Shown here in pieces: positions 7,036 through 16,203 of a stretch of 51,591 bases of DNA. Below the pieces are notes generated by a model that saw nothing but the letters and a program-made list of their open reading frames with translations, was not told the DNA's origin and did no database searches. Position numbers and translations under genes: made by a program. Position 1 is the stretch's first letter; each line of letters begins with the position of its first letter. The stretch comes from an uncultured bacterium (GTDB lineage: Bacteria > Cyanobacteriota > Vampirovibrionia > Gastranaerophilales > Gastranaerophilaceae), in the NCBI GenBank assembly GCA_902766395.1, contig CACXDL010000085.1, positions 1 to 51,591 on the forward strand. Reading direction: 5' to 3'.

Positions 7036-10011
7036 CTACGCTGTAAGTGTGAATATTTCATAGATTTCTTCGTCTGTAAGTTCTGTAATAATCTTTTCAC
7101 CTTCGTATACTGCCATATCTGCAAGTTCTTTTTTAGATTTTAGCATTTCATCAATTTTTTCTTCAAAAGTACCTAATGTAATCATTCGGTGAACCATTAC
7201 ATTTTTATCCTGACCAATACGATATGTTCTGTCTGTTGCCTGATCTTCGACTGCAGGATTCCACCATAAATCGTAATGAATAACGTTAGTTGCACTTGTC
7301 AGGTTCAAACCGGTACCGCCGGCTTTTAAAGACAAAATCATCACTTTTGAATCTTCATTATTTTGGAATTTGTCAATTAATTCTTCACGTTGCGGAACTG
7401 TCAGACTTCCGTGGAAGAATAACGGATCTGTATTACATTCCTGAGCAATAACTTTGCATAATATGTCACCCATTTCTTTATATTGAGTGAAAATAAGTGT
7501 TTTTTCGCCATTATCAAGTATACTTTGAACAAGGTCAAGACATTTTTCCATTTTTCCGGATAATTCTCTGCCCATTTCTCCGGATTTGAGGAACTGGTAC
7601 GGATGGTTACAAATTTGTTTTAGGGCTGTAATAAGTTTGAAAATATTACCACGTCTGTTAACTCCGGTAAATCCGCTGATTTTTTGCATCATTTCATTAA
7701 GAGTTTTTTCATACAGAACAGCCTGAACTTTAGACAAGTAACAATATTCATTGAGTACCATTTTGTCTGGTAAGTCTGTAATGACGTTTTTATCAGTTTT
7801 CAAACGTCTTAAAACAAATGGTGAGATTGACATCTTTAATTTATTTGCTCTTGAATGTTCTTTAAATCTTTCAATAGGTATTGCATAACTTTTTTGAAAT
7901 TCTCTCAATGAACCTAAATAGCCTTTATTGATAAAATCAAATATACTCCATAATTCCGTTAATCTGTTCTCTACCGGAGTACCTGTCATTGCAACTTTAA
8001 CATCTGATTTAAGCATTTTAATTGCAAGAGTTTGAGCGGTGTCAGGATTTTTGATATTTTGAGCTTCATCAACAATAATTACACTCCAAGCCTGCTTTTT
8101 CAATTCTTCTACATCTATACGCATAATTGCATATGTAGTTAAAATAACATCGTGTTTTACATCAAGCTGTCTGTCTGTTCCATGGTATATTACAGTATCA
8201 AGTTCAGGTGCAAACATTTGTAATTCTTTCATCCAGTTACCCATCAATGTTGTTGGGCAAATAACCAAAACAGGTTTTTTGAGTTTATTTTCTTCTTTCA
8301 TTTTAAGAAGTAAACTTATAACCTGAATAGTTTTACCTAATCCCATATCATCGGCCATACATACGCCGAATCCTTTAGCTACGTTTGTCCATAACCATTT
8401 TAAACCGATCTCTTGGTATGGTCTTAGTGTTCCGTTTAGGTTTTTCGGCAATGTTATATCTACAGGTTTTGTAAAATCTGTTAATACTCTTGCAAACGCT
8501 GCATCATAATCAAAATCATATTGATCAAGTTGTTTTGACAATGAAGCATGGATTAATTCCATTCTTGACATCGTTTTTAAATTAAGTTTTGCAAGTTGTT
8601 CAAATATTTTTTTGCTTTCATCCTGATCGATTAATACATATTTATTTTTGTATTTTATTAATCCTTTATTTTCTGCAACAAGTTTTTGGAATTCTTCAAC
8701 TGAGATTTTATCATTACCGATAGCTATTTCATAAGAAAAATCAAGAATATCATCTAAGGATAATTTTCCTGAACTGTTACTGTTTATAATGTCTGCCAAA
8801 TCTTCAGAGCGGGATTCTTTAACTTTTGCGTTGATTGATGCTCTTGGAATAACAATATTAGACAATTCTTTTGGTAAAATTACCTCAATTTGTGCTTTTT
8901 GAAGATAATAGGCTGTTTTTGTAATTATTTGATAAACTTCATTCAAATTCAAATCAAGATATAACTTGTCCTCATCTTCAAATAAATCTTCCAATTCCGG
9001 CATGTAACGAAGAGCATAATTTAATTGCTTTTCAACAATTCTTGCAATATCGTTTGCTTTTGCTCCAAAAACTTCTTCATCCGTATAAAGTTTATCAATA
9101 AGAACATCTTCATCAGTTTTTCTGTTTTTGATATGAACTTTTAGTCTGAAAATTTCATCTTCTTGTTTTTCTATTTTAAAGAAAGGTATAACATCATATT
9201 TACCCAAATAAAGCTCATCAAACCAGTTTGTAAAACTTTCGGCTAAATCTTTTCCCTTTAAGACAGATTTTCTTTCCAAATCTTTCAAAAGATAAGTTCC
9301 TGATTGAACATCTTTGAAACGAAACATTTTTATATTCAGGAATTTATAAAGGACATAATTCAAATATTCATAAATAAATTCATAAATAAAATTCTTTGGT
9401 TTTTCACCTTTGATAAACAAATTATCAGGCATACATTCTTCGAATTGGTTAACAATTCTTGCCATCTGCTGATTATTGATAATAGGTTCATAAATTATAC
9501 GAAACATTGTTCCGTTACGTTTTACGGTTGGTATAAAATATAACTTTTCAATTAACTTCATTACAAAATAAGTTAATTTATTCATGTATATGAAAGTTTC
9601 AGAAAGTGCATCATGGTCAACGACATTTCCAAAACCTCCGAAATAATCCATAACCAAATCCCAAGCCAATATATATCCGCGCGTGCCGTCAAGTTCTTCC
9701 GGACGAAATCTGAATAATGAACCTTTTGATTTTAAGTAATATTCAAAGTTATTTGTCGGAGTAACAAAAAATGAATATTTACCGTTTTCATTTATCAAAT
9801 AAAAATTTGTATTTCTGGTAGGAGAATTTGGACTTAAAAATACTCCGGCAAATTCATCTTCCACAATTTGATAAATCATACTCAATGTATAGCGAAAATC
9901 CTTGTTTTTAAATCCCTCAGGATCTTCACTAAGATTGAAAAACAATTCATCAACATTATTCTTTTTAAATGAAAAATCTATATTTAATTTGTCGGTGGTA
10001 TTTTTGGTCAT
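7036..10011 (-). CDS. Snf2/HepA-family DNA-dependent ATPase
   Basis: A 991-residue superfamily-2 helicase of the bacterial Snf2 type. Residues 1-510 form a long N-terminal region without clear catalytic motifs. The ATPase core follows: Walker A DDMGLGKT (554-561), DEAQ (648-651) and TGTP (676-679). The C-terminal helicase lobe carries TDRTYRIGQ with the arginine finger. It would use ATP to translocate on duplex DNA and remodel protein-DNA complexes, for example stalled RNA polymerase or repair complexes; the exact role cannot be read from sequence. AAGGA precedes the ATG. It is convergent with the small LuxR-type gene, 4 nt apart, and lies downstream of gpmI on the same strand with a 140-nt gap. 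Confidence 0.9.
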   Translation of the reverse strand: MTKNTTDKLNIDFSFKKNNVDELFFNLSEDPEGFKNKDFRYTLSMIYQIVEDEFAGVFLSPNSPTRNTNFYLINENGKYSFFVTPTNNFEYYLKSKGSLFRFRPEELDGTRGYILAWDLVMDYFGGFGNVVDHDALSETFIYMNKLTYFVMKLIEKLYFIPTVKRNGTMFRIIYEPIINNQQMARIVNQFEECMPDNLFIKGEKPKNFIYEFIYEYLNYVLYKFLNIKMFRFKDVQSGTYLLKDLERKSVLKGKDLAESFTNWFDELYLGKYDVIPFFKIEKQEDEIFRLKVHIKNRKTDEDVLIDKLYTDEEVFGAKANDIARIVEKQLNYALRYMPELEDLFEDEDKLYLDLNLNEVYQIITKTAYYLQKAQIEVILPKELSNIVIPRASINAKVKESRSEDLADIINSNSSGKLSLDDILDFSYEIAIGNDKISVEEFQKLVAENKGLIKYKNKYVLIDQDESKKIFEQLAKLNLKTMSRMELIHASLSKQLDQYDFDYDAAFARVLTDFTKPVDITLPKNLNGTLRPYQEIGLKWLWTNVAKGFGVCMADDMGLGKTIQVISLLLKMKEENKLKKPVLVICPTTLMGNWMKELQMFAPELDTVIYHGTDRQLDVKHDVILTTYAIMRIDVEELKKQAWSVIIVDEAQNIKNPDTAQTLAIKMLKSDVKVAMTGTPVENRLTELWSIFDFINKGYLGSLREFQKSYAIPIERFKEHSRANKLKMSISPFVLRRLKTDKNVITDLPDKMVLNEYCYLSKVQAVLYEKTLNEMMQKISGFTGVNRRGNIFKLITALKQICNHPYQFLKSGEMGRELSGKMEKCLDLVQSILDNGEKTLIFTQYKEMGDILCKVIAQECNTDPLFFHGSLTVPQREELIDKFQNNEDSKVMILSLKAGGTGLNLTSATNVIHYDLWWNPAVEDQATDRTYRIGQDKNVMVHRMITLGTFEEKIDEMLKSKKELADMAVYEGEKIITELTDEEIYEIFTLTA

Positions 10012-10098
10012 TTTGTTTTTCCTTGTAAAGTAGTTTAGTAATGAAGTATATAAGTACTTATCAAGTTATTTATTGTTAGCAATAATAGTTATACATTG

Positions 10099-10149
10099 AA
10101 GTAATTAATTTCTGAAATGAACTTAATTACTTAACTACTTAATTACTTA
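10099..10149. repeat. Cluster of short direct and inverted repeats
   Basis: ACTTAATTACTTA occurs at 10121-10133 and 10137-10149. AAGTAATTAA at 10099-10108 is inverted relative to them and could pair with 10123-10132. It lies between gpmI and the Snf2-type gene. The function is unknown; a weak transcript-end or processing hairpin is possible. Confidence 0.4.
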
Positions 10150-10151
10150 TC

Positions 10152-11681
10152 CTACTTTTTTATCAATGAATGTCCTGTCATTTCTTTTGGTTGTTCAATG
10201 CCGAATAATTGTAAAATTGTCGGAGCAATGTCACATAATGCACCGGTTTCTTTTAATTCTGTTCCTTGCGGAGCATTGATTAGAACGAACGGAACTTCAT
10301 TTGTTGTATGTGCCGTATGAGGTTTGCCTGTTTGTTCATTAAACATTGTTTCTGAATTTCCGTGATCTGCAGTTAAAAGCATCGTAATACCGTTTTGTTT
10401 ACATGCATCAGCAATTTTACCGACACATTCATCAACAACTTTGCAAGCTTTTGTTGCTGCTTCTATAACTCCGGTATGACCAACCATATCAGGGTTTGCA
10501 AAGTTTACTAATATGAATTGATATTTAGTATCGTTTATTGCTTTTAAAACATTTTCACAAACCTCAGGAGCGCTCATTTCAGGCTGCATATCGTATGTTG
10601 CAACTTTTGGTGACGGAACAAGAACTCTTGTTTCGTGAGGTTGAGGTTCGTCAATTCCTCCGTTAAAGAAGAATGTAACGTGAGCATATTTCTCGGTTTC
10701 TGCTGTTCTGAATTGATTAATTCCGTTTGCTTCCAACACATCTCCCAAAATATTTACAAGCTTTTCTTTAGGGAATGCAACTGGGAAATTGAAACTTGCA
10801 TCATAACTTGTCATTGTAGTGTAGAGAATATTTTTTAAGACTTTTTTTCTTTCAAATCCGTCAAAATCAGTAAAGTTAATTGCCTTTGTGATTTCTCTTG
10901 CTCTGTCAGGACGGAAGTTAAAGAATATGATCCCATCGTTATCATGTATTCTTGATTCTTCTCCCCCAACAACGATTGGAAGGACGAATTCATCTGTGAT
11001 TCCTTCTTCATAAGATTTCTTAACTCCTTCTATTGCAGAATTTGCTTTGTTACCTTCTCCAAATAACAATGCATTGTAACCTTTTTCAACTCTTTCCCAA
11101 CGATTGTCTCTGTCCATTATGTAATATCGGCCAATAACAGTTGCAACAGGAGGTAAATTGTATTTTTTCAATTCATCTTCCACAATTTGTAAATATTCAC
11201 AGGCACTTGACGGAGGAGTATCACGACCATCCAAAAATGCATGTACATAAAATTTTGTCAAACCATTTTGTGCAGCAAATTGGATTAAAGCCAACACATG
11301 GTCTAATGATGAGTGAACGCCGCCTGTTGAAACAAGTCCGTAAATATGTAATGCAGAATTATTTTTCTTAACGTGTTCTACTGCTGCTAAAAATTTGTCA
11401 TTCTTGAAAAATGAACCATCTTTAATAGCATTGTTAATTCTTGATAAATCCTGATAAACAACTCTGCCGGCGCCCAAATTTAAGTGTCCGACTTCGGAAT
11501 TTCCCATTTGGCCTGCCGGTAATCCGACATTTTCACCATCAGCTTTTATTTTAATAAATTTTTCTTCTTTTTCTAAGCGTGGAACATTTACAGGATTAGC
11601 CAATTTAGTGGCATCATATTTTTCTGAGCCTGTTGAAATTCCCCAACCGTCCATTATACATAAAAGTACTCTTTTATTCAT
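10152..11681 (-). CDS. gpmI: 2,3-bisphosphoglycerate-independent phosphoglycerate mutase
   Basis: A 509-residue, manganese-dependent glycolytic enzyme interconverting 3- and 2-phosphoglycerate. It shows the metal ligand D11 in MDGWG, the phosphorylated serine S62 in MGNSEVGHLNLGAGR, GRDTPP, and the C-terminal metal motifs TADHGNSE and HTAHTTNEVPF. Length and motif order are typical of the family. AAGGAAGGGA precedes the ATG. It stands alone as a housekeeping gene, with a gap of about 170 nt to the upstream hypothetical cluster. Confidence 0.97.
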   Translation of the reverse strand: MNKRVLLCIMDGWGISTGSEKYDATKLANPVNVPRLEKEEKFIKIKADGENVGLPAGQMGNSEVGHLNLGAGRVVYQDLSRINNAIKDGSFFKNDKFLAAVEHVKKNNSALHIYGLVSTGGVHSSLDHVLALIQFAAQNGLTKFYVHAFLDGRDTPPSSACEYLQIVEDELKKYNLPPVATVIGRYYIMDRDNRWERVEKGYNALLFGEGNKANSAIEGVKKSYEEGITDEFVLPIVVGGEESRIHDNDGIIFFNFRPDRAREITKAINFTDFDGFERKKVLKNILYTTMTSYDASFNFPVAFPKEKLVNILGDVLEANGINQFRTAETEKYAHVTFFFNGGIDEPQPHETRVLVPSPKVATYDMQPEMSAPEVCENVLKAINDTKYQFILVNFANPDMVGHTGVIEAATKACKVVDECVGKIADACKQNGITMLLTADHGNSETMFNEQTGKPHTAHTTNEVPFVLINAPQGTELKETGALCDIAPTILQLFGIEQPKEMTGHSLIKK

Positions 11682-11853
11682 TTTAAAATCCCTTCCTTTT
11701 CTTTAATAGCTCTCCTTTTAATTGATTTAGTCAGGAGTAAATTTCATATTTTCATCCCAAATTCCAATTACAGGAAAGATTTTTGTTACAGATTAGTTTA
11801 ACAGGAACACAAATCAATTTCAAGGCAAAAATTTTATATGAATATTGAAATAA

Positions 11854-12345
11854 TTATCCTCTGAATCTGTCTGATAAATAGCTCAATATAGCACCACCAA
11901 TTTCTTCATTTGGATCAAATGACTGATTTGGTGTTTGTGGTTTCATAGAATTTTGTATAAGCATTTTAACTAATGGGCCAAAGGCGTCAGGAACCTGTAT
12001 TTTACGGTAAATTCCTGCTAAAAAAGTTTGAATGTTAGGTGAGCTTGTGTTGTTAAATCTCGAAAAAACCGGGTAAAGTTTATCAATTCCCTTTGTGCCA
12101 TTATCAATCATTCTATCCATAATATAGAGTGTTTCAGTTATTTGAACTTCATCTTGAGAATTTGCCAAAATATTACTTAAATATGGTAAGGCATTTTCTT
12201 TTTGTTTTACAAAATAGTCAACTTTATTCTGATCAAAGATACAATAATTTCTCCGGTTATTTGGCATTTTAACTTCGCATCCGACTTTGTGTCCGGTGTT
12301 ATATTGGGTTTGTTGTAAATTTTGTATTTTTAACAGATTAGTCAT
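11854..12345 (-). CDS. Hypothetical protein, third gene of an unknown three-gene cluster
   Basis: A 163-residue soluble protein that I cannot assign. After an N-terminal segment of about 45 residues it is mainly helical, with repeated helix pairs (YFVKQKENALPYLSNILA, ITETLYIMDRMIDNG, IQTFLAGIYRKI, AFGPLVKMLIQ). This suggests a HEAT/armadillo-like helical repeat, which is inference only. There is no signal peptide or membrane segment. It starts 11 nt after the stop of the 494-residue membrane protein, and CATAGGA precedes its ATG, so it is surely co-transcribed. A cytoplasmic partner of the two upstream proteins is the likeliest role. Confidence 0.75.
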   Translation of the reverse strand: MTNLLKIQNLQQTQYNTGHKVGCEVKMPNNRRNYCIFDQNKVDYFVKQKENALPYLSNILANSQDEVQITETLYIMDRMIDNGTKGIDKLYPVFSRFNNTSSPNIQTFLAGIYRKIQVPDAFGPLVKMLIQNSMKPQTPNQSFDPNEEIGGAILSYLSDRFRG

Positions 12346-12356
12346 AAATTATTTTC

Positions 12357-13841
12357 CTATGAATATACAAATGGTGGTCCGTTTTTAATTTCAGATAATA
12401 TATTTTCTGCCATTGTTTTTAATTCTTCTTTTGTTCTTTTCCCGCTGTCAACCTGATTATAAAATTCTTTAATCAGTGGGAATATTGCGGCATCTTTTTT
12501 TGATTTAAAATTCCTCAATTCTGTTGAAACAAGACGTTGTTGAAGTTCAAGTTCTGTTTGGGCATTTATTTTTTTTACCTGAACCTCTTTTATTGCATCT
12601 CCTGTCAATTTTCCGCCATAACTTGCAGCGGTTATTCCTGTAATTCCTAAAAATAATTGTTTGAACTGAGGATTAGAAGTGTCAAGTAACCAGTTGTAGA
12701 AAAATGTTCTGTAATCGTCTACAAAAGAATTAAATGCAGGTTTTGGAGTTCCGTCTCCCCCAATATTTGGGTTTACTTTAGTTGTTGAGGTTTTAATTTT
12801 TTCAACAATTTTTTTGATAAGATTTTCTTTTTCTTCATTTGTTCCCCAACTTAGTGAATTGATTTGTTTACGTATAAAATCTTCATCTGCATCTATAGAC
12901 ATAAATAAATGTTCCAGATTATTTTTATCTATATCTTTTGTTTCATTTGTAGAAGTTTTTACCAGTTGTTCAATACCTTTTTTTGTGTCATTCATATATT
13001 TTTGCAGGTAAGTTTTACCTTTGTTCAGATTTTTTAGTGAGAGATAACCTAAACCTATTATTCCTGCAAAAGTGCCGGCGCCAAGAAGTATATTGCCTAT
13101 AAATGATGAGGGTTTTTCTTTATTTGAAGATGTAAATGATACGTGTGAAAAGTGGTTTTTCCCAAATTCAGGATTTGCTTTTTCATTATCATTTTTGAGA
13201 TATTTTTCAAAGATGTTTGTGTATTTTGATAGCATGCTTCTGATTATTTGCATTTTGCCGGAAAAAGATTGGGTTTCAACTTGAATTAAGTTTTCCTGAA
13301 GATTTTTTTGTATATTTGCTTCTTTTCGTTTAACCCATACATCTTTAAATCCGTCGAAAAATGTTTTACCCATAAATGCCATTGCAGAAAGTGCCAATAC
13401 TCCTGCGCCTGCTGTAAATGTTTTTCTGTTTGGGTTTTGTACCATTTGATAGATTACCTGATATGTTTCGTTACTTAACTGAACATTTCTCGTTACGGCA
13501 GGAAGCCATTTTTCTTTCGCAAGATTGGTTGCAATTTTGGAACTGTGACTTACAAATGCACTTAATAATGCAACAGATGACATTACTCCAAGTGCTATTG
13601 CACTTAGCGGCACAAGTTTTTTATCCACAATTTGATTATCTGTATATAGCTGTTTTGGCATTGTAATATTTTCGCCGATAATATATGTATCTTTTGCATT
13701 TGAAAGTGTTATTTCATTTTCTTTTACAAAATTGTTTACAATAACTCCTTCTTTGGTACTATAAACATTACGTTTTTGAGAAGGCGTTAAGTTTCTTTGT
13801 TGTCTTATAGTTTCTGAATCGTGTAAAGGACTAATGTTCAT
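12357..13841 (-). CDS. Hypothetical multi-pass membrane protein of the unknown cluster
   Basis: A 494-residue protein of unknown function. Likely membrane or hydrophobic glycine-rich segments lie near residues 76-98, 141-162, 247-268 and 393-416, separated by charged, Lys/Asn-rich helical stretches; there is no classical signal peptide. A Lys/Glu-rich C-terminal region (about 420-485) looks helical. It overlaps the end of the upstream zinc-knuckle gene by 11 bp, so translation is probably coupled, although AAAGAAGGA also precedes its ATG. The following gene starts 11 nt downstream. I recognise no family; the glycine-rich segments recall pore-forming or phage-tail-like proteins only superficially. 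Confidence 0.75.
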   Translation of the reverse strand: MNISPLHDSETIRQQRNLTPSQKRNVYSTKEGVIVNNFVKENEITLSNAKDTYIIGENITMPKQLYTDNQIVDKKLVPLSAIALGVMSSVALLSAFVSHSSKIATNLAKEKWLPAVTRNVQLSNETYQVIYQMVQNPNRKTFTAGAGVLALSAMAFMGKTFFDGFKDVWVKRKEANIQKNLQENLIQVETQSFSGKMQIIRSMLSKYTNIFEKYLKNDNEKANPEFGKNHFSHVSFTSSNKEKPSSFIGNILLGAGTFAGIIGLGYLSLKNLNKGKTYLQKYMNDTKKGIEQLVKTSTNETKDIDKNNLEHLFMSIDADEDFIRKQINSLSWGTNEEKENLIKKIVEKIKTSTTKVNPNIGGDGTPKPAFNSFVDDYRTFFYNWLLDTSNPQFKQLFLGITGITAASYGGKLTGDAIKEVQVKKINAQTELELQQRLVSTELRNFKSKKDAAIFPLIKEFYNQVDSGKRTKEELKTMAENILSEIKNGPPFVYS

Positions 13842-14517
13842 TTGTTATCTTTCCTTCTTTTTGTTTAAGTTTTTGAGCTAATTTGTGTATAAATGTTTTT
13901 AAGTGAAATGTTTTTTTGGCTTCATCAATCTTTTTTTCTTCGTTTTCGTTTTCATCTGTTTCAAATATGAAGAATAGGGATTTAATGCGTTTTTTTGTTT
14001 TTGTCCATACTTCGGAAATTGTTTTTGATACTGCGGCTTTAATTTCACCATATATTGCAGTTAATTTATCTGAAATTTCCGCAAATTTTTGTGAAATATT
14101 CGAAATTACTGTAGGTATGGAATTGATTAAATTTATTGCTTTTGCAACAACTTGTGTCAATATAAAATTCACCGGAGCAGAAATTATTTTTGGTGCGGAT
14201 TTTGAAATATTGTATGCAAGATCTAAAATCTTTTGATGAGTTGATTCAAGTCCTTTTTGAAACTGAATGAGAGATTGAATATAATTTTGTTGTGCTGCTT
14301 GGGCTCTTTGTTGAGCGGCTTTTTGTGCTTTAAGCATCGCTCCTATAGCAGCGCACTGATTATATGTCATTTCTCCGACATTTCGGGGAATATCTCTTTT
14401 TGTTGTGGAGTTGCCTCCTGCCATTCCGCTGCAGATAGGGCATGCACCCTGTGGCAAACCGTGCGGGCATGTTCCTATTTTGCTATTGTGAATATGTACT
14501 GGTGTTCCTACCGGCAT
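13831..14517 (-). CDS. Hypothetical protein with N-terminal CxH-CxxC zinc-knuckle motif
   Basis: A 228-residue protein, first of three tightly spaced genes. The N-terminus TCPHGLPQGACPICSGMAGG places C17, H19, C26 and C29 as a likely zinc site. A helical, Ala/Gln-rich segment follows (about 60-85), then a long amphipathic stretch (95-160) with valine- and isoleucine-rich helices and a Lys/Glu-rich tail. No signal peptide is seen. AGAGGA precedes the ATG. The knuckle near the extreme N-terminus and the helical body could fit a structural or secretion-linked protein, but this is speculation. The gene overlaps its downstream partner by 11 bp. Confidence 0.75.
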   Translation of the reverse strand: MPVGTPVHIHNSKIGTCPHGLPQGACPICSGMAGGNSTTKRDIPRNVGEMTYNQCAAIGAMLKAQKAAQQRAQAAQQNYIQSLIQFQKGLESTHQKILDLAYNISKSAPKIISAPVNFILTQVVAKAINLINSIPTVISNISQKFAEISDKLTAIYGEIKAAVSKTISEVWTKTKKRIKSLFFIFETDENENEEKKIDEAKKTFHLKTFIHKLAQKLKQKEGKITNEH

Positions 14518-14533
14518 TAAAAAATCCTCTTTT

Positions 14534-14650
14534 TTAAATAGAGGACAACTTAAAAATATTTATCACCCCTGAATTGCACGCAAGGATGTAAATAAATTTG
14601 AGTATTCCGGCTTTTACGGCTGCGGCTTCAGCTGAAGATGTCCACTTCAT
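14534..14650 (-). CDS. Possible small protein ahead of the unknown cluster
   Basis: A 38-codon reading frame beginning MKWTSSAEAAAVKAGILKFI fills much of the otherwise empty stretch 14518-14821 and stops 16 nt before the next start. AGAGGA precedes the ATG but unusually closely (about 2 nt). The segment is richer in GC than its surroundings and includes the 12-bp palindrome CTTCAGCTGAAG (14626-14637). It could be a real small hydrophobic protein, a leader peptide for the cluster, or chance. The remaining 14651-14821 shows only AT-rich spacer and the promoter area of the plus-strand gene at 14822. Confidence 0.35.
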   Translation of the reverse strand: MKWTSSAEAAAVKAGILKFIYILACNSGVINIFKLSSI

Positions 14651-14821
14651 TTCCTCTATTTTTTATGATGTTATGACAATTATTGCAGAATATCAATAAT
14701 TTATTTTTATTTTTCAAATTTTTGTTACATAAAAAGAAATTTTTGTTATTAAACTAATGACTAATATTCACAATAATGAAAATAATATAAAATTTATCTC
14801 AGCTGCTTATAAAGGGGTGGG

Positions 14822-15052
14822 ATGAAAATTACAATAAAAAAAATGATAGAGGAAGGTCAGTTTGACAACGATATTTTGTATGCACTTGCCAAAGGATTGT
14901 CGTATAAAGAAATAATTTTATATACAGGTTTAAAAAAAAATTATATAACTTACGCAATAAATTTACTGTATAAAAAATACAATGCAAAAAATAAAATGCA
15001 ATTAGTAATTTTAGCAGTTCAAAAAGGTTTAATAGATATAAACAAAATCTAA
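14822..15052 (+). CDS. Stand-alone LuxR/GerE-type helix-turn-helix protein (second copy)
   Basis: A 76-residue protein consisting of a single LuxR-type DNA-binding domain: ILYALAKGLSYKEIILYTGL, then KNYITYAINLLYKKYNAKNK and the final helix QLVILAVQKGLIDINK. It is a diverged relative of the gene at 6813, with the same AAAGGGGTG ribosome-binding site and the same position 4 nt from a convergent gene. No receiver domain is attached. Its target is unknown; the divergent three-gene cluster starting at 14517 is a natural candidate. No obvious palindrome like the one at 6779 lies upstream. Confidence 0.75.
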   Translation: MKITIKKMIEEGQFDNDILYALAKGLSYKEIILYTGLKKNYITYAINLLYKKYNAKNKMQLVILAVQKGLIDINKI

Positions 15053-15056
15053 AAAA

Positions 15057-16076
15057 TTATGTTGCAAAATAGTTCATCAGACCGTCATGAAGTTTTTCAT
15101 TTTTGCAAAGTTTTTTTAGTTTTGAAATGGCTCTTGTTTCAATTTGTCTGATTCTTTCTCTTGAAACACCATATTGTGTGCCGATTTCATCAAGAGTTTT
15201 CTTTGAGCCGTTGTTATCAAGACCATATCTTAATATTAGTACATCACGTTCTTTTTGACTTAATTGATTTAAAATTTTTCTTATATCTTCTAACAAATTA
15301 TCCTGAGAAACTCTGCTGTCAGGTGTGATCGTAGAATTATCAACAATAAAATCGGCAATTTTTGAAGAATCTTCATCAGAAGTTGCCGGTGTATCCATGC
15401 TAATTGTTGATTGTGCAGATTTTATTATGGATGTAAGTTTCTGAACTGAAATCCCCATACGATATGCAATTTCTTGTTTTGATGGTGTTCTGCCAAGTTC
15501 TGAAGTTAGGTCTATTGTTGCTTTTCTTATTTTACTGATAGAATCTATCATATGTATAGGAAGTCGGATTATTCTTGCTTTGTCAGCAATGGCACGGGTT
15601 ATTGATTGTTGTATCCACCATGTTGCATACGTAGAAAATTTGTAACCCTTGCGGTAATCAAATCTTCCGGCTGCTTTAATTAAACCGACATTTCCTTCCT
15701 GTATCAAATCAAGAAATGACAAGCCTCTGCCAATGTATTTTTTCGCAATACTGACAACTAATCTGAGGTTTGCATTTACTAAAATATCTTTTGCAAAACT
15801 ATCTTTTTTCTCTTGAATTCTTTTTGCAAGTTCAAGTTCTTCTTCATTGGTTAACAATGGGATTTTCCCGATTTGCCTTAAGTATATTTTTACACTGTCA
15901 TCAGAATTTATTGATCCTAAACTTTCTTGAACTTTAGGCGCTTCTACTGATTTTAAAACATCTTCACCGTCTTGTTCATCATCATCTGCCTGAAGTTCTT
16001 GCAATTTATGAAAATCTATATTTTCGTCAGATATTTCATCTGAAATTATGCCAAAGCTGTCAAATTCTTTACTCAT
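15057..16076 (-). CDS. rpoD: RNA polymerase sigma factor, sigma-70 group (RpoD/SigA type)
   Basis: A 339-residue sigma factor directing RNA polymerase to promoters. After an acidic N-terminus it has region 1.2 ([17 protein letters not shown]), region 2 with [20 protein letters not shown] and [19 protein letters not shown] for -10 recognition and melting, region 3, and region 4.2 [20 protein letters not shown] for -35 recognition. Region 1.1 is short or absent compared with E. coli RpoD, as is common in the cyanobacterial lineage, so it is either the primary factor or a close group-2 relative. The sequence does not settle which. TTGGAGC precedes the ATG and a TATAAT box lies further upstream. 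Confidence 0.9.
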   Translation of the reverse strand: MSKEFDSFGIISDEISDENIDFHKLQELQADDDEQDGEDVLKSVEAPKVQESLGSINSDDSVKIYLRQIGKIPLLTNEEELELAKRIQEKKDSFAKDILVNANLRLVVSIAKKYIGRGLSFLDLIQEGNVGLIKAAGRFDYRKGYKFSTYATWWIQQSITRAIADKARIIRLPIHMIDSISKIRKATIDLTSELGRTPSKQEIAYRMGISVQKLTSIIKSAQSTISMDTPATSDEDSSKIADFIVDNSTITPDSRVSQDNLLEDIRKILNQLSQKERDVLILRYGLDNNGSKKTLDEIGTQYGVSRERIRQIETRAISKLKKLCKNEKLHDGLMNYFAT

Positions 16077-16169
16077 TTTTGCTCCAATCTAAGATTATAA
16101 TATAACGAATAAAAAATCTTTGAACCATACAGTTGTATTATTTTAATATATCCATATTAGCATTGAATT

Positions 16170-16197
16170 TTGAAAAAAATTGTGTTTATTGTAATAT
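16170..16197 (+). promoter_or_regulatory. Promoter of a probably leaderless symporter mRNA
   Basis: TTGAAA (16170-16175), a 16-nt spacer and TAATAT (16192-16197), which ends 6 nt before the ATG at 16204. No ribosome-binding site is present. Confidence 0.6.
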
Positions 16198-16203
16198 CTA
16201 TTT

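Noticed and set aside
14626..14637. CTTCAGCTGAAG as another REP-like unit
   Set aside because: It lacks the spacer loop and GTCA flanks of the units at 6281-6398; it is better explained as part of the small reading frame or chance.
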